64,000 nt of DNA from Paracoccus solventivorans (GCF_900142875.1 NZ_FRCK01000001.1:62001-126000); one strand, 5' to 3'. Numbered from the stretch's first letter, positions 37,888 to 48,565 are shown. Numbers and translations are program-made. The notes: a model not told the origin generated them from the sequence alone.

Positions 37888-37980
37888 CCCTCTTTCATCT
37901 TGCCCTGAATATCCAGGACTCCCGCGCACCCGGAACAGCAGGCGGATCAGGAAACGCCCTCAAGGCCGTTCCCGCCGGTC
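37888..37980 (+). repeat. Intergenic repeat element, degenerate copy 5
   Basis: TTTCATCTTGCCCTGAATAT, then ACCCGGAACAGCAGGCGGAT, CAGGAAACGCCCTCAAGGCC and GTTCCCGCCGG follow the order of the other copies, but the distal ACTGTTTTCAGCGA part is missing. It lies between the duplicated TerC end and the aspS stop. Confidence 0.65.
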
Positions 37981-38039
37981 CGGTGCACCCGTTTCCAGCA
38001 GCAAGGCATGGGCAGCGCCCCCGCCCGCGCCGCCCGGGC

Positions 38040-39818
38040 TCAGGCGTCCTTCGGCAGCACCCGCAGCCGCAGCTCGCGCAGCTGCTCGTTGGTGGGCTCG
38101 CTGGGCGCGCCCATCATCAGGTCCTCGGCGCGCTGGTTCATCGGGAACATGATGACTTCGCGGATGTTCTGCTCATCCGCCAGCAGCATGACGATACGGT
38201 CGATCCCCGCCGCGCAGCCCCCGTGCGGAGGCGCGCCATAGCGGAACGCCTTGACCATGCCGCCAAAGCGCTTTTCGACCTCGGAGGCCGGATAGCCGGC
38301 CAGCTCGAACGCCTTGAACATGATTTCCGGCTTGTGGTTACGGATCGCGCCACTGACCAGCTCATAGCCGTTGCAGGCGAGGTCGTACTGATAGCCCTTG
38401 ACCGCCAGCGGATCGCCATTGAGCGCGTCCAAGCCCCCCTGCGGCATCGAGAACGGGTTGTGCGAAAAGTCGATCTTCCCCTCGTCGGTCTTTTCATACA
38501 TCGGGAAATCGACGATCCACGCGAACTTGAACTGGTTCTCGTCGATCAGCCCCAGCTCGCGGCCGATCTCGGTGCGGGCGCGGCCGGCGACCGCCTCGAA
38601 GCTCTCGGGCTTGCCGCCGAGGAAGAACACCGCATCGCCCTCGCCCAGCTCCAGCTGGGTGCGGATCGCCTCGGTCGGCTCATGGCCGAGGGCCTTGGCG
38701 ATGGGGCCGGCGGCCTCGGTTGCGCCGTCCTCGGCCTTGCGCCAGAAGATATACCCCATCCCCGGCAGGCCCTGCGCTTGGGCGAACGCATTCATCCGGT
38801 CGGCGAACTTGCGCGAGCCGCCCTTGGGCGCGGGAATGGCACGGATCTCGGTGCCGTCCTGTTCCAGCAGCTTGGCGAAGATGCCGAAGCCCGAGCCGCG
38901 GAAGTGGTCGGACACCACCTGCATCTCGATCGGGTTGCGCAGGTCGGGCTTGTCGGTGCCGTATTTCAGCATCGACTCCGCATAGGGGATCAGCGGCCAG
39001 TCGGCATCGACGCGGCGGCCGTTGCCGAAGGTCTCGAACAGCCCCTGGATCACCGGCTGGATGGCGGCGAACACGTCCTCCTGCTCGACAAAGGACATTT
39101 CCACGTCGAGCTGGTAGAAATCGGTGGGCGAGCGGTCGGCGCGCGGGTCCTCGTCGCGGAAACAGGGCGCGATCTGGAAATAGCGGTCGAAGCCCGCCAC
39201 CATGATCAGCTGCTTGAACTGCTGCGGCGCCTGCGGCAGCGCATAGAACTTGCCCGGATGCAGCCGCGAGGGCACCAGGAAGTCGCGCGCGCCCTCGGGA
39301 CTGCTGGCGGTGATGATCGGGGTCTGGAACTCGGTGAAACCGGCGTCCCACATGCGGTCGCGCAGCCATTTCACCACCCGCGACCGCAGCATGATGTTGT
39401 TGTGCAGGCTGTCGCGGCGCAGGTCGATGAAGCGATAGGCCAGCCGGGTTTCCTCGGGGTAGTCGTGGTCGCCGAACACCGGCAGGGGCAACTCGTCCGC
39501 GGGGCCCAGCACCTCGACCCCGGTCGCATAGACCTCGATCTCGCCGGTGGGCAGCTTGGGGTTGATCAGGCTGGCGTCGCGCAGCTTCACCCGGCCGTCG
39601 ATGCGGATCACGGTTTCCGCGCGCAGCCGTTCCAGCACCGGGAATGCGGGGGAATCGCTGTCGGCGATCACCTGGGTGATGCCGTAATGGTCGCGCAGGT
39701 CGATGAACAGCACGCCGCCATGGTCGCGCACCCGGTGCACCCAGCCCGACAGGCGCACGGGGTTCCCGGCGTCGGTGGCGGTCAACTGGCCGCAGGTGTG
39801 GCTGCGATAGGCGTTCAT
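38040..39818 (-). CDS. aspS: Aspartyl-tRNA synthetase
   Basis: A 592-residue bacterial-type class IIb synthetase: an N-terminal OB anticodon-binding domain ([20 protein letters not shown]), catalytic core with [19 protein letters not shown] near 215-233 (motif 2), a GAD insertion around 290-400, and the C-terminal [20 protein letters not shown] near 525-545 (motif 3). It may be non-discriminating, as in many bacteria with GatCAB (gatB is in this window), but this cannot be decided here. The ATG at 39818 is the family start. Confidence 0.97.
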   Translation of the reverse strand: MNAYRSHTCGQLTATDAGNPVRLSGWVHRVRDHGGVLFIDLRDHYGITQVIADSDSPAFPVLERLRAETVIRIDGRVKLRDASLINPKLPTGEIEVYATGVEVLGPADELPLPVFGDHDYPEETRLAYRFIDLRRDSLHNNIMLRSRVVKWLRDRMWDAGFTEFQTPIITASSPEGARDFLVPSRLHPGKFYALPQAPQQFKQLIMVAGFDRYFQIAPCFRDEDPRADRSPTDFYQLDVEMSFVEQEDVFAAIQPVIQGLFETFGNGRRVDADWPLIPYAESMLKYGTDKPDLRNPIEMQVVSDHFRGSGFGIFAKLLEQDGTEIRAIPAPKGGSRKFADRMNAFAQAQGLPGMGYIFWRKAEDGATEAAGPIAKALGHEPTEAIRTQLELGEGDAVFFLGGKPESFEAVAGRARTEIGRELGLIDENQFKFAWIVDFPMYEKTDEGKIDFSHNPFSMPQGGLDALNGDPLAVKGYQYDLACNGYELVSGAIRNHKPEIMFKAFELAGYPASEVEKRFGGMVKAFRYGAPPHGGCAAGIDRIVMLLADEQNIREVIMFPMNQRAEDLMMGAPSEPTNEQLRELRLRVLPKDA

Positions 39819-39887
39819 GGCGCGTCCCCTTTGTTTTCGGTCCCGCATCAACGCCGCCAGCGGCGCCAAGTCAAGCAGCAGCAACGC

Positions 39888-40526
39888 CTAGAACGGCGCC
39901 ACCACGTTGCCCGACCAGAAATACCGGCCCATGCCGACGGTGAACAGCACGTTGCCGGCAATGGCGTGCAGCACCCAGGTCGCCGGAAAGCCGCGGCGCT
40001 GATAGGTCTGCGCAAAGATCCAGCCGCCGGCAAAGGTCAGCGCCGCCACGACCCACGACCAGTACATCAGATGCGCCAGCGAAAACAGCGCCGCATTGGC
40101 CAGCGCCGCCCGGCCCGGGGTCGGGAACAGCCGCCCGTAGCGGTGAAAGAACAGCGCGCGGAAGATCAGCTCTTGCGGCAGCGCCGACAGCAGCGGGTAG
40201 AGGCACCACAGCAGGGCCAGGAACCGCAGCCGCTCGGGCGATAGATGCGGCAGGAACCCGGGGTTGCCCCAGCGCATGATCGCCAGCCCCACCGCCGCCA
40301 CCGCCAGCCCGAACAGGACCGAGGCCCCCCAGTGCACCCGGCCCCAGCCCCGCACCAGGTTGCGCCAGTCGAAATTGCCGGTCCACCACAGCAGTGCCAG
40401 CCCCGCCAGCGTGAACCCGAACAGCGCCCCGAACATCAGCCGGGGCGGCAGCAGCAGCGCGATGGCCAGCGGCGCGCCGACGAACAGCGCCACGAACTCG
40501 GTCCAGAGGGTGGCGCGCTGCCTCAT
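39888..40526 (-). CDS. CPBP family intramembrane protease homologue
   Basis: A 212-residue membrane protein with about six helices. The CPBP (CAAX protease/bacteriocin-processing) motifs are present: PQELIFRALFFHRYG near 116-130, FSLAHLMYW near 148, and LHAIAGN near 186. The usual first glutamate pair EE is QE here, so catalytic activity is uncertain. It follows the GH25 gene by 3 bp on the same strand and precedes aspS. Confidence 0.85.
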   Translation of the reverse strand: MRQRATLWTEFVALFVGAPLAIALLLPPRLMFGALFGFTLAGLALLWWTGNFDWRNLVRGWGRVHWGASVLFGLAVAAVGLAIMRWGNPGFLPHLSPERLRFLALLWCLYPLLSALPQELIFRALFFHRYGRLFPTPGRAALANAALFSLAHLMYWSWVVAALTFAGGWIFAQTYQRRGFPATWVLHAIAGNVLFTVGMGRYFWSGNVVAPF

Positions 40527-40529
40527 CCG

Positions 40530-41324
40530 TTATCGCTGCATCCTTGCGCCCAGCCACATGTTCCACTGCGCCCGGTTGCCGGCAAAGGCGTTCAGGTCGA
40601 CGTTGCCCCGGAACCCCGGCGCGGTGCCGGTTCCGGTATATTGCCAGAAGGTCCAGCGCTGGCCCGGATAGGTCTCGCGCGGGTGGTCGGCGACCGAGCG
40701 CAGCCAGAAATCGGCGTTCAGGCGGCGGATATTGGTGTCGCGGTAGAAATCGACCGTGGTGTAGATGATCGGCCGCTGCCCGTAATACTGGGTGATGACC
40801 GAGATGAAGGCCGAGACCTCGCGCTGGACCTCGGCGGCCGAAGGCTTGTGGCGGCAGTTGCGCGAGGCGTGGTTCCATTCCAGGTCCAGCACCGGCGGCA
40901 GCGCGCCGCGCTCGCGCGGGACATTGGCGATGAACCATGCCGCCTGCTCGGCCCCGCCGCGGCAGAAGTAATAGAAGTGATAGGCGCCGCGCGGGATCCC
41001 CGCCGCCCGCGTCTGGGCCCAATAGCGGCGGAAGTTCGGGTCCGAGTGGTCGCCCCCCTCGGTCGCCTTGATGAAGGCGAAGCTGACCCCGGCCCGGCGC
41101 GCCGCATGCCAGTCCACGTCGCCCTGATAGCGCGAGACGTCGACCCCGTGCACTGGCAGGTTATAGGGGTGGCCGTGCTTCCATACATGGGGCGCGGTAT
41201 CGCCGAACGCGGGCACCGCGCCGCCCGTATAGGTGCCGCCGACGATGCCGCGATGCCCGCCGCCGCCACAGGCCGCCAGCGCCGCCACCGCTACCAAGGC
41301 AGCCGCCCTGATCCAATGTCTCAT
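40530..41324 (-). CDS. GH25 lysozyme-like lipoprotein
   Basis: A 264-residue protein with a lipoprotein signal (LVAVAALAACG, Cys19), then a Gly-rich linker and a glycoside hydrolase family 25 domain. Visible blocks are GVDVSRYQGDVDW near 60, FAFIKATEGGDH near 83, GIPRGAYHFYYF near 108, and PVLDLEWN near 144 with the acidic catalytic residues. The C-terminal FWQYTGTGTAPGFRGNVDLN is the family end block. It probably hydrolyses peptidoglycan at the envelope. The neighbour CPBP gene is 3 bp downstream. Confidence 0.9.
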   Translation of the reverse strand: MRHWIRAAALVAVAALAACGGGGHRGIVGGTYTGGAVPAFGDTAPHVWKHGHPYNLPVHGVDVSRYQGDVDWHAARRAGVSFAFIKATEGGDHSDPNFRRYWAQTRAAGIPRGAYHFYYFCRGGAEQAAWFIANVPRERGALPPVLDLEWNHASRNCRHKPSAAEVQREVSAFISVITQYYGQRPIIYTTVDFYRDTNIRRLNADFWLRSVADHPRETYPGQRWTFWQYTGTGTAPGFRGNVDLNAFAGNRAQWNMWLGARMQR

Positions 41325-41454
41325 GTCCCGCCTCGTGAAGTTTCTTGGTATCTTTGGCGGGGATTATTCCACAGGCCAATGCCCAAGACCACGCCGGGAT
41401 TTTCGGCGCGGTCGCGGGACAGGATCACGAACGCGTCAGGCGGGGCCGCGGGTT

Positions 41455-42840
41455 TCAGTTCACCCCCGGCACCAGCTTGCCCGGGTTCATGATGTTGTTG
41501 GGGTCCAGTGCCCGCTTGATCGCCTGCATCGCGGCGATGGCGTCCTCGCCATGCTGGTCGCGCATCAGGTCCAGCTTGCCGATGCCCACCCCGTGTTCGC
41601 CGCTGATGGTGCCGCCGACCTTCAGCGCCCGCTCGGCCATGCGGCGGGCGATGCGCTTGGCGTCGGCGATCTCGGCCTCGTTGCCCGGCTCGACCAGCAT
41701 CAGCGTGTGGAAATTGCCGTCGCCGACATGGCCGACGATATTGCCGAAGATTCCGGCCTCCTCCATGTCCGCGGCCGCCGCCGCCACCGCGCCGGGCAGT
41801 TCCGACATCGGCACGCAGATATCGGTCACCACCCCGGTCGCCCCCGGCCGCAGCTTCAGCGAGGCGGTGTAGGAGGCATGGCGCGCCGCCCACAGCCGGT
41901 TGCGATCGTCGCGGTCCGAGGCCCACTCGAACCCCTCGCCGTGGTTTTCGGCCACCACGGCGCCGAACGCCTCGGCATCCGCGCGCACCGAATCAGGCGA
42001 GCCGGTGAACTCGACCAGCAGATGCGGCTTTTCGGGGTACCGCTCGACCCCCAGCTCGAGGTTGATCGCCCGCATCGCCAGCGGGTTCATGAACTCGATC
42101 CGCGCCATCGGGATGCCCATCTGCATGGTCTGCGCCACGCAGGTCACCGCCTCGGTCAGGGTGGGAAAGGCGCAGACGGCAGCCGAGATATCCTCGGGCT
42201 GGCCGTAAAGCCGCAGGGTCAGCTCGGTGATGATGCCCAGCGTGCCTTCCGAACCGACCATCAGCGCGGTCAGGTCATAGCCGGCGCTGGATTTCGCCGC
42301 CCGCGTGCCGGTGCGGATCACCCGCCCGTCGGCCAGCACCACCTCGAGCGCCAGCACGTTCTGCCGCATGGTGCCGTAACGCACCGCGGTGGTGCCGCTG
42401 GCCCGGGTCGCGGCCATGCCGCCCAGGCTGGCATTGGCGCCGGGGTCGATCGGGAACATCAGCCCGGTGGCGCGCAGTTCGGTGTTCAGCGCGGCGCGCG
42501 TCACGCCGGGCTGGACCACGGCCAGCATGTCCTCGGGGCGGATCTCCAGCACGCGGTCCATCCGCATCAGGTCCACCACCAGCCCGCCATGGATCGCCAG
42601 CGCGTGCCCTTCCAGCGAGGTGCCGGTGCCCCAGCCGATCACCGGCACGCCATGGGCGTTGCAGATCTTAAGGATCGCCGAGACCTCGCCCGTATCGACC
42701 GGAAACGCCACCGCATCGGGGGGCGGCGCGCGGTGGAACGTCTCGGACGCTCCATGCAGCGCGCGTTCGGATTCGCCGGTCGACAGCCGCTCGCCTAGGA
42801 CGGCGCGCAGTTCGGACAGGACATTCTCGGAAATGGGCAT
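41455..42840 (-). CDS. FAD-linked oxidase (GlcD / D-lactate dehydrogenase family)
   Basis: A 461-residue flavoprotein with the PCMH FAD-binding domain (VPVIGWGTGTSLEGHALAIHGG near 64-85, IDPGANASLGGMAATRASGTTAVRYG near 128-153, split by pattern) and the FAD_oxidase_C domain ending NPGKLVPGVN. VGHVGDGNFHTLMLV near 375 holds substrate/metal histidines. Members oxidise D-2-hydroxy acids such as D-lactate or glycolate. The iron-sulfur partner subunits of glycolate oxidase are absent, so a single-protein D-lactate/2-hydroxyacid dehydrogenase is most likely. Confidence 0.9.
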   Translation of the reverse strand: MPISENVLSELRAVLGERLSTGESERALHGASETFHRAPPPDAVAFPVDTGEVSAILKICNAHGVPVIGWGTGTSLEGHALAIHGGLVVDLMRMDRVLEIRPEDMLAVVQPGVTRAALNTELRATGLMFPIDPGANASLGGMAATRASGTTAVRYGTMRQNVLALEVVLADGRVIRTGTRAAKSSAGYDLTALMVGSEGTLGIITELTLRLYGQPEDISAAVCAFPTLTEAVTCVAQTMQMGIPMARIEFMNPLAMRAINLELGVERYPEKPHLLVEFTGSPDSVRADAEAFGAVVAENHGEGFEWASDRDDRNRLWAARHASYTASLKLRPGATGVVTDICVPMSELPGAVAAAAADMEEAGIFGNIVGHVGDGNFHTLMLVEPGNEAEIADAKRIARRMAERALKVGGTISGEHGVGIGKLDLMRDQHGEDAIAAMQAIKRALDPNNIMNPGKLVPGVN

Positions 42841-42916
42841 TTTCGGACTCCTCAAGGCCGGCGCAAATCTGCCACCGCGCCCCGCCGCCCTCAAGACCGG
42901 ATCGCGCCCCTGCGGC

Positions 42917-43042
42917 AACAGGCGCTTTCATCATGGCCCAAATATCCCGGGGGCTTGTGAGCGCCCGGAAAACAGTCCTGTGGACTGTTTTCAGCGAACA
43001 AGGCCACGGCAGTGGCCGCAGACGGCGGGGCAGCGCCCCCAT
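42917..43042 (-). repeat. Intergenic repeat element, copy 2
   Basis: Reads on the plus strand as a CAAATATCCCGGGGG motif, CTTGTGAGCGCCCGG, then directly AAAACAGTCCTGTGGACTGT, TTTCAGCGAACAAGGCCACG and GCAGTGGCCGCAG. Compared with copies 1, 3 and 4 the segment between the two AAAACAG repeats is missing, as expected from recombination between them. It lies between the M24 aminopeptidase stop and the FAD oxidase start. Confidence 0.85.
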
Positions 43043-43054
43043 CGCCCGCGACCT

Positions 43055-44851
43055 TCACAGCGGCGCCGTCGCCTGTTCCAGCCATCCCCGCAGCCCCTCG
43101 GGCAGCAGCGGCCCGATCTCGGTGCGCACCCTGGCGTGATAGGCGTCAAGCCAGGCGATCTCGGCCCGGCTCAGCATCCCCGGCTCGATCAGCCGGCGGT
43201 CGATGGGAACCAGGGTCAGGGTTTCGAACCCCAGCATGTCGCGGCCGTCGGGGCTGGGGGCGGGCTCGACCGCGATCAGGTTCTCGATGCGGATGCCCCA
43301 TTCGCCCTCGCGGTAATAGCCGGGCTCGTTGGAAAAGATCATCCCCGGCTCCAGCGGCAATTCCGAGCGGCGGGAGATCCGCAGCGGCCCCTCGTGCACG
43401 CAGAGCGCCGCGCCGACGCCGTGGCCGGTGCCGTGGTCGAAATCCAGCCCCGCCGTCCACAGCGGCGCGCGCGCCACCGCCTCGATGTCGCGCCCGGCCA
43501 TGCCGCGGGGAAAGCGCAGCCGGCTCAGCCCGATCATCCCCTGCAGCACCCGGGTATAGGCATCGCGCGCCACCTCGGACGCCGGGCCGGTGGCGATGGT
43601 ACGGGTGATGTCGGTGGTGCCGTCGGGATATTGGCCGCCCGAATCGAGCAGCAGCAGATCGCCCGGGCGGATGGTGCGGTTGGTGGCCTCGGTCACCCGG
43701 TAATGCACGATGGCGCCGTTCGGCCCGGCCCCGCAGATGGTGTCGAAGCTGATGTCGATGGCCCCGGCCTCGACCCGGAAGCGTTCCAGCGCGCGCACCA
43801 CGTCGATTTCGGTGAAGCGGCCGGGCGCCTGCGCGTCGATCCAGGCCAGCACCCGGATCATCGCCACCGCGTCGCGGCGATGGGCGGCGCGCATTCCGGC
43901 CAGTTCGGCCGGGGTCTTGCGCGCCTTGGGCAGCGCCACCGGGTCGCGGTCGCGGGCGATCTCTCGCCCCGCCGCTTCCAAGGCGCGGAACACCGCCTCG
44001 GGGGCGCTGTCGGGGTCCAGCCGCACCACGGCCGGCAGCGCCGCCAGCCCGGCGGCGAACTGCTCGGGCGGGGCAATGGTCACGCCGTTGCCCAGATGCG
44101 CACGGACCTGCGCGTCGAACTTGCCGGGGTCGGCGTAAAGCCCCACCCGGCCTTCGGCGTCCACGGTGGCAAAGGCCTGCACCACCGGGTTGCGGGGGAT
44201 ATCGGCGCCGCGGATGTTCAGCAGCCAGGCGATGGAATCGGGCAGGGTCAGCACCGTCGCCCCCTGCCCGGCCGCGCGCAGCGCCTGCGCCACGATTCCG
44301 CGCCGCGCGGCGGCGCTTGCGCCGGCCAGCGCCGGGTCATGCACCCGCGCGGCCCCCTGCGGCGGCGCCGGGCGGTCCGGCCAGATCGCATCGACCGGGT
44401 TCGGGATCGCGCGCAGGCTGATGCCGCTGCCGTCCAGCCCGCGGGACAGCGCCTCGATCTCGGCACGGCTGTGCAGCCACGCATCGAACCCCAGCGCGCC
44501 GCCGTGGGGCAGCGCCTCGCGCAGCCAGGAAGCGGCCGAGGTTTCCGGCCAGGGCACCGGGGTGAAGATCGCAGGGTCGGTCTCGGCCCGCACCTGCACG
44601 CGGTAGCGGCCGTCGATGAACACCCCCGCCTGCAGCGCGGTGACGATGGCGAAACCGGCGCTGCCGGAAAACCCGGTCAGCCAGCGCAGCCGCGCATCTG
44701 CATCGGCCACGTATTCGCCCTGCCAGGCATCGGCGCGCGGCACGATCACCGCGTCCAGCCCCTCGCGCGCCATCAGCCGGCGCAGCGCCGCCACCCGCGG
44801 CGCCGCAGCGGCAGGGTCGGCGGCATTGCTGAAATCCTGCCACATGGTCAT
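43055..44851 (-). CDS. M24 family aminopeptidase P (Xaa-Pro)
   Basis: A 598-residue protein with two creatinase-like N-terminal domains (LRRLMAREGLDAVIVPRAD near 24) and a C-terminal pita-bread metallopeptidase domain. Metal ligands are visible in LLLLDSGGQYPDGTTDITRT near 397, HGTGHGVGAALCVHEGP near 483, EPGYYREGEWGIRIEN near 520. The length is that of the long, three-domain type. It removes N-terminal residues before proline. The ATG overlaps the patatin gene stop (ATGA). Confidence 0.93.
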   Translation of the reverse strand: MTMWQDFSNAADPAAAAPRVAALRRLMAREGLDAVIVPRADAWQGEYVADADARLRWLTGFSGSAGFAIVTALQAGVFIDGRYRVQVRAETDPAIFTPVPWPETSAASWLREALPHGGALGFDAWLHSRAEIEALSRGLDGSGISLRAIPNPVDAIWPDRPAPPQGAARVHDPALAGASAAARRGIVAQALRAAGQGATVLTLPDSIAWLLNIRGADIPRNPVVQAFATVDAEGRVGLYADPGKFDAQVRAHLGNGVTIAPPEQFAAGLAALPAVVRLDPDSAPEAVFRALEAAGREIARDRDPVALPKARKTPAELAGMRAAHRRDAVAMIRVLAWIDAQAPGRFTEIDVVRALERFRVEAGAIDISFDTICGAGPNGAIVHYRVTEATNRTIRPGDLLLLDSGGQYPDGTTDITRTIATGPASEVARDAYTRVLQGMIGLSRLRFPRGMAGRDIEAVARAPLWTAGLDFDHGTGHGVGAALCVHEGPLRISRRSELPLEPGMIFSNEPGYYREGEWGIRIENLIAVEPAPSPDGRDMLGFETLTLVPIDRRLIEPGMLSRAEIAWLDAYHARVRTEIGPLLPEGLRGWLEQATAPL

Positions 44852-46038
44852 CCCTCGCCCGCCGTCTGCGCCACGACCGCCCCCATCAGCGGCGCGATAT
44901 CGTCGGCCCAGGCGCGGCCCGACCGCCCGGCGGCGTATCCGGTGCGGAACAGCGTCTGCATGTAGAGCGGGTCGAACGGCACGCTGGAGATATAGGGAAA
45001 ATCCGGCGGCACCGCGGTCATCCGCAGCCGGAACCCGTCGCGGCGCGCCTGCCGGGCGATGGTGTCCATGTCGCTGTGGGCCTGCGACTTGATCATCGTG
45101 TCAAGCCCGCGCTCCACCACCGCCACGGCCGAGCCCTTGGTGGCGCGCAGCTCGGGCGCCAGCTTGGAGTTGCGGATCACCCACAGGTTGCGCTGCTGCC
45201 CCCGCCGCCGCGGCAGCCGGACCGAGGGCGGATAGGCGAAGATCCCGTGGGTCACCCCGCCGTCGACATGCAGTTCCGAATAGCGCTGCCCGTCCGCCAC
45301 CACCTCGATCGGCACCGGCGGGAACGCCCCGGGGATCGAGGCCGAGGCCAGCAGCACCTGCCGGATCAGCTCGACCCGGTCCGGCTGCCCCGAGGCCGCG
45401 ATGCGCCCGATGTCCCAGATCACCTGCCGCTGCGCGTCCAGGTTGGTGGTGCCGACCAGCAGCAGCCGCCCGCGCAGGCGCTCGGCGGCGATGGCCTCGA
45501 CCATCCGCGGCGTCACGATGGCGGCGATGCGGCGGCGCAAGGGCGTGGGGTCGCCCACCGCCGGCGCCCCCGTCAGCACCTGCAGCGGCTTCAGCAGCAG
45601 CACGTCGGCGCCCCGGGTCTCGGTATAGAAATGTTCCAGCAGCGGGTCGTAGCCCGGCCCCAGAAACGCCAGCGGCGCGATCAGCGCCCCGGTCGAGACC
45701 CCGGTGACGTAATCGAACTGCGGCCGGTCGCCGCGCTCGGTCCAACCCTTGAGGAACCCCGCCCCATAGGCGCCGCCGTCGCTGCCCCCCGACAGCGCCA
45801 GCATGTCCACCCGCGCGGCCGAGGTCAGCAGATCATGCGCCGGGTCGTCCGCCAGAATCTCGGGCGAGCCGGACAGATCGCCCCAGGCCCGGATCGCATG
45901 ATAGCCGGGCGGCGCGGCCTCGACCCCCTCGGGCGGCGGGTCGGCGGTAAAGCGCGCCGCGGTCAGCCCGCAGGCCGACAGCGCCGCGGGCGCCCCGAGC
46001 GCCAGCACCGCACGACGCGGCAAACGGGTGTTCAGCAT
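44848..46038 (-). CDS. Patatin-like phospholipase lipoprotein
   Basis: A 396-residue protein with a signal containing twin arginines and a lipobox (RRAVLALGAPAALSACG, Cys23). The patatin core has the oxyanion loop ALSGGSDGGAYGAGFL near 81, the nucleophile elbow GVSTGAL near 112, and the catalytic Asp in HVDGGVTHGIF near 258. It likely acts on membrane lipids in the envelope. It is coupled to the aminopeptidase downstream by ATGA, and follows cobT divergently placed only 43 bp away on the same strand. Confidence 0.9.
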   Translation of the reverse strand: MLNTRLPRRAVLALGAPAALSACGLTAARFTADPPPEGVEAAPPGYHAIRAWGDLSGSPEILADDPAHDLLTSAARVDMLALSGGSDGGAYGAGFLKGWTERGDRPQFDYVTGVSTGALIAPLAFLGPGYDPLLEHFYTETRGADVLLLKPLQVLTGAPAVGDPTPLRRRIAAIVTPRMVEAIAAERLRGRLLLVGTTNLDAQRQVIWDIGRIAASGQPDRVELIRQVLLASASIPGAFPPVPIEVVADGQRYSELHVDGGVTHGIFAYPPSVRLPRRRGQQRNLWVIRNSKLAPELRATKGSAVAVVERGLDTMIKSQAHSDMDTIARQARRDGFRLRMTAVPPDFPYISSVPFDPLYMQTLFRTGYAAGRSGRAWADDIAPLMGAVVAQTAGEG

Positions 46039-46081
46039 CGCGAAACCTCCTGTCCCCGGCGAGCGCGCCCCGGCGCTGCTG

Positions 46082-47950
46082 TCAGAACCCCCGCCGGCCG
46101 CCGACCGCCATGGCGCGGGCGCGCTTGCGGGGATCGGCCTCGAACAGCGCCGCCAGCTGCTCGGTCATGGCGCCGGCCAGCTGTTCCACATCGGTGATGG
46201 TCACCGCGCGCTGGTAATAGCGGGTCACGTCGTGGCCGATGCCGATGGCGATCAGCTCCACCTGCCGCCGCCGCTCGATCATCGCGATCACGTCGCGCAG
46301 GTGCTTTTCCAGATAATTCGCCGGGTTCACCGACAGGGTGGAATCGTCCACCGGCGCGCCGTCGGAAATCACCATCAGGATGCGCCGCGCATCGGCCCGC
46401 CGGACCAGCCGCCGATGCGCCCATTCCAGCGCCTCGCCGTCGATGTTTTCCTTGAGCAGCCCCTCTTTCATCATCAGCCCGAGGTTCGGCCGCACCCGCC
46501 GCCACGGCGCATCCGCGCCCTTGTAGATGATGTGGCGCAGGTCGTTCAGCCGCCCCGGCCCGGCCGGGCGCCCGTCCTTGAGCCATTTCTCGCGGCTCTG
46601 CCCGCCCTTCCAGGCGCGGGTGGTGAAGCCCAGCAGCTCGACCTTGACCGAGCAGCGCTCCAGCGTGCGCGCCAACACATCGGCGCAGATCGCGGCGATG
46701 GAGATCGGGCGGCCGCGCATCGAGCCCGAGTTGTCGATGAGGATGGTGACCACGGTGTCGCGGAACTCGGTGTCCTTCTCGACCTTGAAGGACAGCGGCG
46801 TGGTCGGGTTCGCCACCACCCTGGCCAGACGCCCGGCGTCCAGAACCCCTTCCTCCTTGTCGAACTCCCAGCTGCGGTTCTGCTGGGCCTGCAGGCGGCG
46901 CTGCAGCTTGTTGGCCAGGCGGCTGACCGCGCCGCGCAGCGGTTCCAGCTGCTTGTCGAGATAGGCGCGCAGCCGTTCGAGCTCTGCCGGGTCCGCAAGG
47001 TCCTCGGCCCGGATCTCCTCGTCGAAAGCCTGGGTATAGACCTTGTAGTCGGGGCTGGCCTCGCTGACCGGGGGCGGCAGTTCGGGCGGCATCTCGCTGT
47101 CGGGCTGCTCGGCGTCCTCGACCAGCTCGTCGTCGGACTGGTCGTCCAGGCTGACCTGCGCCTGGCGCTCGTCCTGAGTGCGGTCCTGGCTGCGCTCGGG
47201 ACTGGCCTCGGTATCCTCGGCGTCGGCCTGTTCGGCGGATTCCTCGCTGCCCGATTCCTGCTGCTGCTCGGCATCCTCGTCGGGGGCGTCGGGTTCGGGC
47301 TGGTCGGGGTCCTCGCCCAGCTGGTCGCCATAGCCGAGATCGGCGATCATCCGCCGTGCCAGCCGGGCGAATGCCGCCTGGTCGGGCAGCGCCGCATCGA
47401 CATCGGCCAGCGCCTCGGCCGCCTGCTGCTCGACGAAGGGGCGCCACAGATCGGCGACATGCTGCGCCGCATGGGGCAGCGGCCGGCCGGTGGCGGCCTG
47501 ACGCAGGATATAGTCCGCCGCCGCCGCCAGCGGCGCGTCCGAGGGCGACTTGATCTGCGCAAACCCGCGCCGCTTGGCCTCGGCCCCGATCTTCGCGTCG
47601 ATGTTCGACAGCGCGCCCGGCATCTCGCGCGCGCCCAGCGCCTCGCAGCGCGCGGTCTCCATCGCCTCGTAAAGCTCGCGCGCCATCGGGCCGGCGGGGG
47701 CGTAGCGGGCATGGGTGGCGGGATCGTGGTGGCGCAGCTTCATCGCCAGCGCATCGGCGGTGCCGCGGGCCTGCAGGATTTCGTCGCGGGTCATCCGCCG
47801 GCTGACCTGCGGCAGGCGCATGGTGTCGCCCGCCACCCCCGAGGGATCGGCGGTGAAGGTGACGGTCAGCTCATGCTCGTCGGCCAGCGCACGCGTCGCC
47901 TCGGCCAAGGCCTTCTTGAACGGATCGGCGGGGTTGTCGGATCTTTTCAT
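46082..47950 (-). CDS. cobT: Aerobic cobaltochelatase subunit CobT
   Basis: A 622-residue subunit of CobNST, which inserts cobalt into hydrogenobyrinic acid a,c-diamide. It starts [20 protein letters not shown], has a strongly acidic Gln/Glu/Asp central region (about 205-290), and a C-terminal von Willebrand A domain with the MIDAS motif [14 protein letters not shown] near 410. No ribosome site is visible before the ATG, and cobS lies 2.4 kb away, whereas cobS-cobT are normally adjacent. A second, truncated copy of this gene start lies at 49713-49787 behind cobS. Confidence 0.95.
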   Translation of the reverse strand: MKRSDNPADPFKKALAEATRALADEHELTVTFTADPSGVAGDTMRLPQVSRRMTRDEILQARGTADALAMKLRHHDPATHARYAPAGPMARELYEAMETARCEALGAREMPGALSNIDAKIGAEAKRRGFAQIKSPSDAPLAAAADYILRQAATGRPLPHAAQHVADLWRPFVEQQAAEALADVDAALPDQAAFARLARRMIADLGYGDQLGEDPDQPEPDAPDEDAEQQQESGSEESAEQADAEDTEASPERSQDRTQDERQAQVSLDDQSDDELVEDAEQPDSEMPPELPPPVSEASPDYKVYTQAFDEEIRAEDLADPAELERLRAYLDKQLEPLRGAVSRLANKLQRRLQAQQNRSWEFDKEEGVLDAGRLARVVANPTTPLSFKVEKDTEFRDTVVTILIDNSGSMRGRPISIAAICADVLARTLERCSVKVELLGFTTRAWKGGQSREKWLKDGRPAGPGRLNDLRHIIYKGADAPWRRVRPNLGLMMKEGLLKENIDGEALEWAHRRLVRRADARRILMVISDGAPVDDSTLSVNPANYLEKHLRDVIAMIERRRQVELIAIGIGHDVTRYYQRAVTITDVEQLAGAMTEQLAALFEADPRKRARAMAVGGRRGF

Positions 47951-48103
47951 ACCGGTGTTTTGAGCCGTTCGGCGGCGGCTGTCCATAAGCTTTGCCGCCG
48001 GACCGGGGCGCTGCCCCGGACCCCGGGGTATTTGCGCCAGAAAGAAGCGATGAAACCTGCGCGTGGGCGGTGCGTTCGGCTGGCAGGAACGAAAGGAGGC
48101 GGG

Positions 48104-48565
48104 ATGCGGGCGATGCTGGTTCTGGTGGCGGCGATGCTGCCCCTGCCGCTTGCGGCCGAGTCGCCCGAGTGCGGCGCGGCAGCCGAGGCGGCCTGGCGCG
48201 AGGGTTTCTCGGCCGGGGTCGAGGCGGTGAACGCGCAGATGGGGGCGGTCACCGCGCAGATCCAGGCCGACGTGCAGGCGCAGGTGAATGCGCAGTTGGC
48301 CCGGATCGAGGCGGACCGCGCCGAGGCGCTGGATACCCGGCTGGCCGAGGCGCAGGCGCAGGCGCTGGCCGCACAGGGACCGGTGGCGGCGCCCACCGGG
48401 ATGCCGGCGCTGCCGCCGCTGGCGCGCCATCCCGGCGGGGGAATCGCCCCGGCCGCCCCCGCGGCGCCCGAGGCGCTGCCGCCGGGCAGCACCATCACCA
48501 TCACCGACCCGCAGAACCTGCCGCCCGAGCTGTTCCGGGCGCTGATGGATTACGCCGCCCGATGA
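48104..48565 (+). CDS. Periplasmic coiled-coil protein, unknown function
   Basis: A 153-residue protein. A signal peptide ([20 protein letters not shown]) precedes a helical, Gln/Ala-rich section with heptad character ([20 protein letters not shown]), then a Pro-rich segment and [29 protein letters not shown] before the ATG is a strong ribosome site. It overlaps the convergent HxlR gene by 16 bp. No family is recognised. It sits in the block that separates cobT from cobS. Confidence 0.7.
   Translation: MRAMLVLVAAMLPLPLAAESPECGAAAEAAWREGFSAGVEAVNAQMGAVTAQIQADVQAQVNAQLARIEADRAEALDTRLAEAQAQALAAQGPVAAPTGMPALPPLARHPGGGIAPAAPAAPEALPPGSTITITDPQNLPPELFRALMDYAAR

Noticed and set aside
46028..48103. 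Long plus-strand frame antisense to cobT
   Set aside because: Only its last 154 codons (from 48104, with a strong ribosome site and signal peptide) look like a real gene; the rest mirrors cobT.
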